This document shows, piece by piece, positions 22,872 through 33,834 of a DNA stretch of 44,169 nucleotides. Every line of letters begins with the position of its first letter. Position 1 is the first letter of the stretch. A program made the translations under genes and the position numbers. The notes beneath the pieces are model-generated. The model saw only the letters and a program-made list of their open reading frames with translations. It searched no databases and was not told where the DNA came from. The DNA is from Glomus cerebriforme (taxonomy: Eukaryota > Glomeromycota > Glomeromycetes > Glomerales > Glomeraceae): assembly GCA_003550305.1 (NCBI GenBank), contig QKYT01000090.1, positions 232,045 to 276,213 on the forward strand, read 5' to 3'.

Positions 22872-24157
22872 ATGGAATATTATGGCTCAACATCCTCAAC
22901 AGTTTTACTTACGCAAACTACTAGATGGAAATCCCTTAAAGTTGTACTTACCAATTCCTGGGTAAATTGGTTATTAATTCTAATACCATTTGGATATTTA
23001 GTTCATTGTTTAAAATGGAGCGATACTTGGGTTTTCGTTCTAAATTTTTTAGCTTTAATTCCATTTGCAAAATTATTTATGTTTGCAATCGAAAATATTA
23101 GTCTTCAAGTTGATAAGGTATTTATTACAGATGAAATAATTAAATTTAAAAAATTAAAATTTATCGGAATTAATTTTTTTTTACTTTTTTTTGGTAGACA
23201 TTTGGTTTCTTGTTGTTCTTGTTGGAGGTTATTTTCGGAAATGCAGTAGAAATAATTGTTATTATAGTAGCGCTTAAAGATGGACAAATACACATAGTTT
23301 TATTATCAATACTTGGATCAATTATTTTAAATTTATTGTTAGTATCAGGAATGTGCTTTGTTATAAAAATTGCTCATAGAATACAAAGATTTAAAAATTT
23401 AATTTTAATGACTTTAGTATGTGGTAGTTTAGGTATTCCCGCGGCTTTTAACTTTGCTGTTGAAAGTATTGACGATCAACTATTAAATTTATCTCATATC
23501 ATGGCAACAGTTGTGTTAATATTTGTTATTCTTTATTATTATTTCCAAGTTAGTACTTTGGATTTATATCATGAGAGAAGACGACCTCAATTATCTATTG
23601 TTGTATCATTGTTTTTATTGGCTGTTTTAGTAGTAATTGTAGCTTTTTCTGTTGAAAATTTAATTAATTCAATCGAAGGATCTGGATTAAATAGAACCTT
23701 TGTTAGTTTAATTTTGTTGCCTATAATTTATGACGCTACGGTATTTATCATAACTTATTTTTGAATTTGATGAATTTTTTTTTTTTTTTTTTTTAACTTT
23801 TACGTGGGTATATATAGTTTGTAACCGCTATTAGCAAGATTTTCAGTACTCCTGGCAGTTCAATGGTAAATAATCTACAATTTCCTCTTTTGTACAAGAG
23901 GCTAATTTTTTTCGTTTTCGCTCTAACTATAATAATTTCTAATTTCTCTTTAGCAAACCACAATTTTTGTTACAGTGCTTATCGTACTTGGATGGAAAGT
24001 GGAATTATATTTTAACCTATTAAGGCTATTAAGTATAATGGTTGTTGCATTTTTCGTCGCAGGTTGTCTTATTTATAAACATACCTCGCAAAAATTAAAA
24101 GAAAATATTTTATGTTCTAATTCTCTTCCATCGAACATTCGGGATGTAACATATTAG
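22872..24157 (+). CDS. Ca2+/H+ (CAX-type) exchanger homologue with altered second CAX motif
   Basis: Four exons (22872-23117, 23198-23740, 23818-23865, 23954-24157) join in phase 0 to 346 residues. The family (vacuolar VCX1/CAX type) moves Ca2+ into the vacuole in exchange for protons. The N-terminal half follows the family: NSWVNWLLILIPFGYLVHCL, FVLNFLALIPFAKL, and the first repeat motif FGNAVEIIVIIVALKDGQ with E100, then LGSIILNLLLVSGMCF, the IPAAFNFAVES block and QLSIVVSLFLL. In the second repeat, the usual GLILLPIVGNAAEHVTAV is LILLPIIYDAT-FVTAI, so Gly, Asn and the key Glu-His are gone. The stretch up to GSSMQTTIFVTVLIVLGW is about ten residues short. It is also shorter overall than VCX1 (about 410 residues). 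The exon joins restore GSSM-Q exactly, so the splice model is good. It may be an inactive or repurposed paralogue. Confidence 0.8.
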
Positions 24158-24355
24158 ACATTAATCGCCCCACCTTAATTACCCTAATAGACTTCTTTTC
24201 TTTATTTTTTTTTGCAAAGGATTGTTGGCACGCGAGTTCGCCATTTTCAATATGATATAGTCATTTATTTGTAGTATTAGTCGTGCTAATCTTTCCAGCC
24301 TGCGTCAAATGATGATTATTTATTTTTAAAGTCAATAAAAAAAATTTATATATAA
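24158..24355. other. 3' flank of the exchanger gene
   Basis: AT-rich, with AATAAA at about 24335. Nothing else is seen before the large repeat begins. Confidence 0.4.
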
Positions 24356-24359
24356 TTTT

Positions 24360-26890
24360 TAATAAGACTGATTTTATTCGATATGTTCATATTATTTTTT
24401 CAATTGTTTAATTTTCTTTTTCAAACAATTTATAATAATTTACCCAATTACCACGTCTCTGGTAATTTTTATTATTTATTTATTTATTTATTTTTAAACT
24501 AGACGGGAAAGAGTAATTATAGCTAGCTGGTAAAAATCGGATATGCGGATATGCGAGAGATTATCATTTTAAGAAATTTAACGTTCATAGTAACTATACT
24601 GTACATTGCGTCAGAATTAATTGCGGCATATGGAGCAATGCCATAATTCCGCAGAATGTAAAGATTAAATACGCGAAAAGAAATTAAATACATTCCGACG
24701 GTAGCAGCGATTTTTACCTTAGGACCATTGTGATGGATTACACAATTAATACGAACTTCATAACCATCAACAAATATTTTGAATGTAAACCGGATTATCT
24801 CTATTGAATCAAGTATATTTGAACATTCATTTAATTGAGTAAGATAAATTTCCTTTTATAATAATGATTCGCAAAAAATTTTATATAGATCTATTTATCT
24901 TGTTATTCTATTTATCTTTGAATTTATTTATTGATTTTTTAGAAATTGTGATCAACGCATTGTTAGTCACTTGACAAGTTATCCATAAAGTAGGAATTTT
25001 GTGACGATAAAAGAATTTGAATAATTTTAGTAGAATCTTAGAAAGAAACGAGCAGTATTTGTAACTCTAATTCATTAATAAAAAAATACCCATCATTGTT
25101 AATTGTACATAATCACTATTCGTGAAACTGTACTAAATCGGTGATAACACAATCCTCATAGTATTTTATCATCCTCTGGATTTGTGGGATTCAAATTCTT
25201 TCAAATATTTGATTCATTTCAGCGGTCAAGGAAAATGATCTTAATTTTTATTCTTTGAGGATCTTTAGCTTCTTTATGAATATTGTCGCTGATTCTCCTT
25301 TCAAAAATATGTTTTTTGTTGCTCATCTCACTTCTAATATATATATATATACACTGTTGAAGTAAAAGAATGTTATTAACATTTAAATAGAAAGGTAAAA
25401 GCTGGCTATACGTGTGTGCCATATTGAAAACTTTGTCGAATCCAACACTTGAAGATGACGTATTTTTATCTGAAATATTGCTCGTTGATTTTATAGTTCA
25501 TAAAAATATATTTGTAAAAAAGTTAAGTTTAACTCACGAGAAAAACGTCAGCATAAAATATATGATTGACATGACGATTAAATTGTATTAATTTCTGGCC
25601 ATACTTTAAATATAATTCCGGTCTAAATTAACTGAAAACTCAAACGGAGCCGGATAAACTGTTGAATATATGAAAACCAAAAGCTCTACATGATACACCA
25701 GGAATCTGGATCAAACGTCCAGATTTATTATAATTGCTTTAAGATATGAAGTTTTAACACAAAGTGATGACAAATTGACAATGACCACATACTATGAGAC
25801 CAGAAAACGCTTAAATAAATTTTTATAGTGACAAGTTTATTGTATTAATGAATACTTATATTCTTTGTTGCAAAACAATTTCCTTCACTTATTTCGCCAA
25901 ATTTGTAATTCATTTTTACATAAAAATAAATTGATTCAGGAATTTTAAAATTCTACCAAGTTTATTGATGTGACCATAGATAAAAAAAAATGTATACAGT
26001 ACAACGTGATTGATTTTTTATCTTGAGCAATTCAAATTTTATCACCAACGTTATTGTCGTTTCTATACCTAGTACAGTTTAGGACAATTAAATTATGATC
26101 AACGCGTGTTTTTCATTAGAGTTACAAATACTGTATACTACTTTACTAAAATTAAAATTAACTCAACTTAATCCTCCCAAAAATTCCGACTCTGTATATT
26201 ATCTAATTCATAATTGGATCATAGTCTATAATACAATACGTTGTAAATTTTGTTCCATTGATCATACAATTTCTAAAAATTGATAATAAATAAATATTAG
26301 ATCTAAATAAATAATAAAATAATAGATCTATATATGAAATTATTGGTGAAGGAAGTTCCAGTGTATTAGTCACGCAATCAATGTATCCGCAATGATGTTA
26401 TAATCTGAAGAGTCAGTTACTATAAAATCAGTTACTACTACACCTACCGTCGGAATGCCGGCGCCATTTCGTATAATTGTAAATATTCGCAATCCAAATA
26501 TTCCACAATATCAATTATAAATTCATAATGCCATCTTAATATCAATTGACATTGAATTTTTTTTTCGCATATTTAATCTTTTCATTTAGTGCAATTGTCA
26601 TTAACGACTTTTAGGCATTATGATATAAGTCCGATATTACGTATAGACGATGAATTTTCTATTTCTTTCATTACATCCACAGTCCTGTCTAATAAAATAT
26701 GATTGAGTCATATATTAGTCAATTAAAAAAGATTAAAATGAATAAATAAATAAATCGCTGAAGATGCGAAAAATACCTGATTGTTGGGTAAATCATTATT
26801 GTAAATTGTTTGGCAGAAATTAAACAATTGAAAAATAATATGAACATATTGAATAAAAATTGTCTTAAAAAACAATTTCTATTTCGTAAT
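24360..26890. mobile_element. Element with about 0.8-kb inverted repeat arms
   Basis: The left arm (24360-25110) matches the reverse complement of the right arm (26075-26890) at many points in order: ATTCGATATGTTCATATTAT, CAATTGTTTAATTT...CAAACAATTTA, ATTCCGACGGTAG, CATTGTGATGGATTACACAA, GTATTTGTAACTCTAAT. The centre (25110-26070) has no gene. The left arm plus centre recurs as a direct copy at 29160-30690. No transposase is seen inside. It could be a fold-back element, or two copies of one repeat inserted head to head. Confidence 0.6.
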
Positions 26891-27880
26891 AAGTTTTTTT
26901 ACTTATTCAATTGACTTAAATAAGTCATCGTCCTATAAAATAATTGCAAATCAATAGCCTACATCATATTGCAAACGGCGATGATAAATAAATGGAATAA
27001 AATGGAATTTTTATGAATTTTAATAATTTCATTCCGACACGTGACAATTGTGACAATGTCTTAGACCAGATATGATAATTTACAAAATATTAAATATGAA
27101 TAATTTAATAATTTATTAACATCCGTCGTTCGACATTTTGACTTATAGATCTGTTAAAGAACCAGAAGACCATAAAGTCTTTCACGCAGTATCAGAGACC
27201 CGGAAGAATTCCATCACAAATTTTTATCACGATTAAACGGGAAAAATTCCGATTTAATTCCGATAACAATTTTACTAATTATGGTAAGAAACATTTGATA
27301 ATTCTAGCCTCACGGCTTAATGCGAGCTGATCTAGGTTGTTCTAGTGACATGGCAATAATTTTGGCCAAAAATGATCGAAATGATCGGCAATTTATCGGT
27401 TACCACACGATCCAGATGTCCGGTTTGAAAATTAGAAATTTGCACAACCTTCACAGTATCATGTTGTTAAACATTCAATTTGACAATCTTCACAAATTTC
27501 AAACAATTTTGCAAAAAAAAAAAAAGAGAAAGAGAAAAGAAGAGATTTTTTCCCTAGGATTATCGCTCTGGCTGGTACAAGATTGTGATAACACTTCGTT
27601 GTGGCTGTGTAGAATTAAAAACTTTTTTGTGCTAATCTATCTTTACACTTATCCAGAGTCGGAAGTTTGGATTCAAACGTGATTATCCCACACAAATTCT
27701 TTTTTTCAGACAGGCTTATTTCAATATTCCATGTATGTTAATATAATAATAAAATTTCCGGTATTATGATTTGCTTTCCTAGTCCTCGAGCATGTTCTGA
27801 ATTATAATTAAAATTATATTGAATTCGTTGCATACTTGTCACTCCGAAGACTTCTATACATAATTCCATCGCTCTACTAA
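26891..27880. other. Repeat-derived stretch
   Basis: 27138-27185 repeats 22488-22533. A plus-strand frame of 120 codons at 27320-27682 has no recognisable domain, includes a Lys/Arg run from an A-rich tract, and is probably transposon-derived non-coding sequence. Confidence 0.35.
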
Positions 27881-27889
27881 ATTAAGGTA

Positions 27890-28255
27890 ATCTCAATAAG
27901 ATCCGTAGCTGATTTAGTATTTTTTTTTGTTAAATAATTGGAATCTTTTTTTAATCTACCAAATGCTTGTTCTATAAATATGAGATTAACTATGCTTTTT
28001 TTATGATGAAATAATAGTTGTAAAATTGGATAAGTTGAGTCAATTCTAAGTAATCTTGTTCTTTAAATGATTTATTTCTGCAAAAATAGAGTTTATAATT
28101 TCGAAATATTTTAGTATCGTGAGCAATATCATAAAATGTAAATAGTCCGCGATGATGAATTATAGCTGAAATGAATAGAGTAACGACGTTTTCTTGTAAA
28201 ATATAAATCCTTATTAAATTTACTTGGAGTTTCAAATCATTATAATCCATGTTTG
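27890..28255 (-). mobile_element. PIF/Harbinger-type DDE transposase relic
   Basis: From 28250 the minus strand reads LQENVVTLFISAIIHHRGLF, then TFYDIAHDTKIFRNYKLYFC. After a one-base frame change near 28040 it gives DSTYPILQLLFHHKK and then FIEQAFGRLKKDSNYLTKKN. These are the Harbinger nuclease landmarks: H.G.FT.YDI, HD.KVF.NS.LY, DSAYP.., and IEQAFGRLK. Codon-level decay and the shift make it inactive. The N-terminal part is missing. Confidence 0.7.
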
Positions 28256-28515
28256 CCGAAATCGTGCATCATCCATATTTAAATAAATTGTTTCGTACAA
28301 ATGATTTGACATAAGTTGCTTATAAATTATTGTAGATTTTTGACTTGGACAATGTGAAATAATGAAATAATAAATCGGCATAGCAAGAATCATTATTTAT
28401 TTCATGAAACTCACTGAGTCTAAACTTCTAAGAATAATTGATAACAATAAATAGTCCACGAATTAAATTTGAAAAATAAAATATAGTGAGGCTAACATTA
28501 GAAATAATGGGTATG
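28256..28515. other. Intergenic, AT-rich
   Basis: It probably contains the decayed 5' part of the Harbinger relic (a short DDARFRQTW-like reading near 28265). Nothing firm. Confidence 0.3.
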
Positions 28516-28800
28516 GTACGAAATCCCGAAACTCAAAATCCCGACAGGGTCAAAATCCCGACAAGTACGAAATCCCGAAAAATTGGCCCGCATTGAGCTT
28601 TAATGCTGCCCGGAATTATAATTCGTGATTTATTAAACTTCTGAAAAAAACCCCGAAACTTAATTCCGGGCGGCATTAAAGCTTAATGCGGGCCAATTTC
28701 GGGATTTCGTACCTGTCGGGATTTTGAGTTTCGGGATTTTGCACCTGTCGGGATTTCGAGTTTCGGGATTTTGGCCTGTCGGGATTTTGAGTTTGACGGC
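28516..28800. mobile_element. Fold-back element built of AAATCCCGA repeats
   Basis: The left arm (28516-28617) and the right arm (28662-28799) are inverted copies: GGTACGAAATCCCGAAACTC, CAAAATCCCGACAGG, TTGGCCCGCATT(G/A)AGCTTTAATGC and CCCGGAATT. Each arm contains tandem copies of the word (A)AAATCCCGA(A/C), with more copies in the right arm. A 44-nt spacer separates them. The RNA would form a hairpin over 100 bp long. The 75-codon frame starting at 28771 is a by-product. Confidence 0.75.
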
Positions 28801-29159
28801 ACCCGAAATAATTTAAGATTAAGTAGCGATATAAGAAATAAAATGCTAATATTTATATCCAATTCATTCGTTCCTTATCAAAAGAAGCCAACGACGCAAT
28901 TTTTAACTTTCTGTTTCAAATGGTACATAATGATTTTTTTAACTAAAGGAGACATGCATCAAGTTTATAAGATTGATTTCGTTATTAAAAAAAAATGAAA
29001 TATAAATATCTAACTAAATATCTAACTATATATATTGAATACTGCCCAGCGGGCTCTTTTACCACTCTGCAAACTATCATATCAGACAGATCGCAGTCAA
29101 GTGGTTGGCGTTTAGACTAAATAATTTTTTTTATATGTTAGCTAACCTTAACCGGATGT
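28801..29159. other. Intergenic
   Basis: No supportable feature. The GC-richer patch at 29042-29112 is not assignable. Confidence 0.35.
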
Positions 29160-30690
29160 TCATTTATTTATAATTTATTTATCCAATCATCAGGTATTTT
29201 TCGCATATCTGGTAATTTTTTTATTTATTTTTAATTTTTAATTTTTACTTAAATATGACTTATTAATGGGAAAAAAGAGTAATCGTAACTAGCTGATAAA
29301 AATTGGGTATGGATGTGGGTATGTGAAAGAAGAAAATTTACCGTCCGTAATAATTGCGGCATGTGGATCTTTATACCATAAGGCCGAGATTAACGAATTA
29401 ATCGGATTTTTTCTTTGAGAATTATTTACGATTGTACGAAATGGCGTAATTGTAATTCGGCAATCCGACGGTACGTATAGTAACTGTGAGTCTGTGATCT
29501 TAAAACCATTGCGGAAACATTGATTTCGTAATCAATACGCCCAGAACTCCTTTCACCAATAATTTTACATGTGTTTGTTTTATTAATATCTATTTATTGA
29601 TTTTATCTCATTGATTTTTTAGAAATTTTGTGATTAATGTGGGTCCAGATGAAACAAAATGTACAACGCATTGTATTATAGACAGTATGTCGTCCATAAA
29701 GTCGGAATTTTTAGGAGAATAAAATAAGTAATTTTACTAAGAATTTTAGAAAGAAACTTAGATATTACAGAGTGAAACAGTAGTATACTAGTATATATAG
29801 TATTTGTAATTCTAATTCGTTAATAAACACATTTTAATCATTTTATTTTTAATTGTGCACTCGCATATATCTTATTCTTTTATCACCCTGGAATATATTA
29901 AATTGGTAGTAACACAATTCTCATTTAAGTTTCGTTCTTGTAAGACTCATTTTTAGCTTTTAAATGCGAGTTATATTATATAGGTTTGGGAAAAATGAGA
30001 AAGGTAAAAGTTGGTATATGTGTATGTTAGGAGCGACTCTGACTCCGAGCCGATCAGTCCCGAACAGTTCTTGATAAAATCAGAAAAAGGTTTCAAACCG
30101 ATTGGTTCAAAGATACGAGCCTAATGTTATATGAAAACTTTGACGAGTGCTCGAATCCAACACTTAAAGAAGATAACATATTTTTATCTGATTAAATACA
30201 TAGCTATTATCAAACGAAAACTGATGATTGACATCATATGACGATTAGTGCTAAAATAAAATTATGAATTAGCAGACCATAATTTCAGCCGGAATTAAAA
30301 TATTATTTATTCCAAATTGTTGTATTAATTCTGGCAATACTTATAATTCCAGCCCAAATTACACTACATGATATACTCATAACCCATACTACAAAGCATG
30401 ATAAGATCGTGACAAATTGACACACATTATTGAGGACAACTTAAATAAATTCTTGGAACATCTTTAGATGTGGCGAATTTATTATGTCAAAGATTTTATA
30501 TTTTTAGTTCATAGAATAATTTGCACAAATTAATTTTATTTCTGAAACCTATAACTCATTAAATTTGGATGTCAAGTTTATTATAATTAAAAAGATTCGT
30601 ATATGGTGAGTTGGTGACGACGCGATGGTGATTTTATCAAATATTATCACCAACGTTGTTATTGTCATTTCACAACATTGACTAATATGA
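29160..30690. repeat. Second copy of the 24.4-26.1 kb dispersed element (direct orientation)
   Basis: Matching landmarks follow in the same order as at 24440-26070: TAATTGCGGCAT, AATCCGACGGTA, ATTGATTTTTTAGAAATT, CATAAAGTCGGAATTTT, GTATTTGTAATTCTAATTCG, AAGGTAAAAGTTGG, GAATCCAACACTT, TGATTGACAT...ATGACGATTA, GTGACAAATTGACA and TATCACCAACGTT. The divergence is substantial, with many indels. There is no intact coding frame. Confidence 0.65.
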
Positions 30691-32840
30691 AAGAAAAAAA
30701 CTTTTTTATATATGCGTAATGTTAAAGTCGTGATTTCATCATTAATAATTGGAAAAATATTACGTTTTGTTAATTTTATTACGATGCTCGCATTAGCACA
30801 CTCCCTATTAGAATGCTCGAAGATGAGATTTATTTGTCATAGAATATATGAAAATGTAATGACCATAACCTTAATCGGCTTAATGAATCATGAAGGATAT
30901 AACCATTCTCTCTTGTAATTTTTAATAATTGTAGTAAAAGCGAATATTTTTGAGAGTATCGGCCCAGAAAAATTATCACAAATGAAAGGCAAAAGTTTGT
31001 AGGAGGTTGCATTCATATTCGAGAAGCTGTTCTTCAATGATATTTTGGTTTTGGCTTCATCCTGATGGTTGAGGTGCTCCTAAAACACGTGTCTTTTTTT
31101 TTTTGTTCACGACTTTTTTCATCCATTTACAGTATTTTCTCGATTATGACATTACATTGGTTCGGTGTTAAGAAATGAAGAATATAATTTAGAATGAAAA
31201 TCAAATCAAATTGAAAAGATTAAGAATTGTCGAAAGTGGAAGTTCAAAATATTCTTTGGATTTATTTGATTTTGGTTTCAAGATTTTATAAAATCTATAC
31301 ATTGAATAAAAATGTTATAATTACAATTTTCCCGTACTTTAATTTTTTGAAATACTTTGATTTTTTTACGAGTAAATATAGTTAAAAAAGATTTTGTCCT
31401 AGAGAAGATACTTTATTTTATTTATCCTTTATTTACAAAAAATAATAAATATAAGTTTTTATTTCCATTAGTTAAGATTCAAAATATCAACCCTTAGTGA
31501 TTGTGATTTCGTGAGACGCGTAAAAAAATGCGTATTCATGGCAATTATAGCTGACTTTTGACTAGTATGGGTTTAATATAAAATTAAATACTGTATTCCC
31601 CCTGGAAAATTATAAATAATTACTGCGAAAATTCATTTAGGTATGACCAAATTTCAGAGGATGTTAATCTATACATAATCTTTAATTGGAGGTTTATCAT
31701 CATGTATATGAATAGTAAAGAAAATAAATATTTTGAATGAATATAGATAATACATATACGGATACTCATTAAGAGACTCATTTTTAGGATATACATTATC
31801 ATTATCATAAATGATTTTCTTTACTCCTAGAACAAACATCTAATACCTTTATCATTAGAATCATTATGAAATCTCATCATCTTTCTTCTCCTTAAATGAT
31901 AATTTTGCTATGTTCAATTTCTATATAACTTTACATTCGTTCTTTAACAACTTTCTCCTATGCATCATAACTTTTGTGGCTTATTATGACGGAATTCAAA
32001 AAAATTAATAAGTATAGTAAAAAAAACAATTTAACAGTAAAAATTCATGCGAAAAAATAATTTCTTTTTAGATTTAATATATTTTGGTCCAAATGCAACG
32101 CGATCATATGCTTCAGTATATACAATACATACCTAATTTTTTTAAAAAATAAATAATAACAGATTATTAAATGATTCAAAAAAAAAAATCAAATTAAATA
32201 AAAAAAAAGAAAATTAAATCATACGTACGAATTCAAACCAAAACATTGTGAAAAAGAAACCAGCGGTTGTGTTTTGAATCATCAAATAAATGCATTTGTA
32301 ATATCACAACTACTGATGATATTTATTGCTTCATTTTCATATATATTTAAAGGTTTTATTAATAAAACATTTAATAGTTGAAACATATTATCTTTTAATA
32401 AAAATCGTTCTTTGACCTATTCCAAAATAATAAAATGGTTAATTTAAGGTGTGATTTGAAAATTAATATTCAGAAAATTTTTATTTTTTTTATGTATTTT
32501 TTATTACAGTAATAGAGACTAAATAATTTTCTTTTCGTTATTTTTTAACATGATTAAAAATTATGTAATGAAAAAAAAAGATTGAAATTATCAAATACAA
32601 ATTCTTATATCATGATGATAAAAGAAGTACACGAGAATTTCCTGCATACGGAAATTATTCGAAGGTTTGATAACCAATTATAGAATAAATTCTTGATCTC
32701 TTTACGTCGATCAATAAATTTTATATAAAGCTTGAATTCAAATTCTTTACTTTTGTTCGTTCTATTTAGAGTTTGATTATTTTCAGATATAAAGTCTTTT
32801 TAAAAAATAAATAAATAATAATTTTAAACGAATAAATACT
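30691..32840. other. Long gene-free stretch
   Basis: The small frames here (30712-30918, 30830-31012, 31620-31808) lack domains and overlap antisense. I find no repeat with a second copy in the window and no RNA gene. Homopolymer A/T runs are frequent from 32000 onward. Confidence 0.35.
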
Positions 32841-32851
32841 TATCAAAAAAA

Positions 32852-33834
32852 ATGGCCATAAAAATAACTAAATATTGTTTTTATATGCCGTTAAAAACTA
32901 GTGTTATAATTGTATCGTCATTATGGCTTGTAAGTTTTCAATATTTTACATTTTAATAGTTTATATTTTATATGTAACCTTAAATTTCAGACTATTAGTA
33001 TATTATTAACAATTCTTTCTTAAAAAAAAAAAAAGATTCAAGGAATTATTATAATCATAAAAACCATAGAATTTTCATTAGATCTCAATTTATCAGATCA
33101 AGAAATTGGTAAGACTTCCTTATTTTAACAATTTATTTATAAAAATTATTAATGATTATTTCTAATTATTAAATAAAAATTAGCGTTTAAACAAACATAT
33201 ACTTTACCAATCTTTATCATCTATGGAATAATGATAATCGGTTCATTATTTGGATTATTAGTTGTAAATTGTGCGGTATGTAAAAAAAAAGTTCTTGTTT
33301 TATTTCCAAAAAAAAAAAAAAACTAATTTTATAAAAATTTTAATTTAGAATACATCTAAAATGTTATTTTTATATTCTAAAGTAGCGTATGTTATTTTAG
33401 GAAGTAACATTTTAGGTATAAATATATTAACAATTGCTGAAATTGTATTGCATGGATCAATAATCTTGAAAGAATGTGGAAATTTAAGTCATATATGTAA
33501 TTATGAATATTATCATACACGTACAATCTCGATGAGATGTTTAGATTTAAGTTATGTGTGTAATCAAAAATATTATGATATCACATATTATATTATTTCT
33601 TATGCCATCACTTTTATCCTTTTATCGGTATGTATTTTAATTATTATTACTGTTAATTTTTTTTGTTTGAGGAAAAAAAAAAATCAAAATCAAATTAATT
33701 TGTAAATCGTTTTTTATTAGGTGTATTCTGTTATGGTAATTTCAGCTTATGCACATAAAAAAAAAGATAAAGAAGATGTTGTTAGACATGGTTACCAAAA
33801 TGTGAAAAAAGATGCGATGGTGGACAATTATTAA
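32852..33834 (+). CDS. Small four-helix membrane protein of unknown family, five exons
   Basis: Exons 32852-32929, 33036-33108, 33184-33275, 33349-33627 and 33721-33834 join in phase to about 211 residues. It starts MAIKITKYCFYMPLKTSVII, whose hydrophobic run VIIVSSLWL continues across the first junction. Helix 2 is LPIFIIYGIMIIGSLFGLLV, helix 3 is AYVILGSNILGINILTIAEI, and helix 4 is YYIISYAITFILLS joined to VYSVMVISAYA. A Cys-containing loop with CGNLSHICNY and CLDLSYVCNQ lies between helices 3 and 4, and the tail is charged (KKKDKEDVVRHGYQN). Exon 2 is the least certain because its acceptor follows a poly-A rather than a poly-pyrimidine tract. The layout is tetraspan-like, with an extracytosolic Cys loop. 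Function unknown; small membrane proteins of this kind are numerous in Rhizophagus. Confidence 0.65.

Noticed and set aside
23105..23293. Minus-strand frame overlapping the exchanger
   Set aside because: It is antisense to a recognised CAX exon and intron and has no domain.
26095..26283. Plus-strand frame of 62 codons
   Set aside because: It lies in the right arm of the large inverted repeat, and the matching left arm and 29 kb copy do not keep it open.
27320..27682. Plus-strand frame of 120 codons
   Set aside because: No domain is seen, it includes a poly-Lys/Arg run from an A-rich tract, and it sits in repeat-derived DNA. I could not support it as a gene.
28771..28998. Plus-strand frame of 75 codons
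   Set aside because: It starts inside the fold-back element and has no recognisable content.
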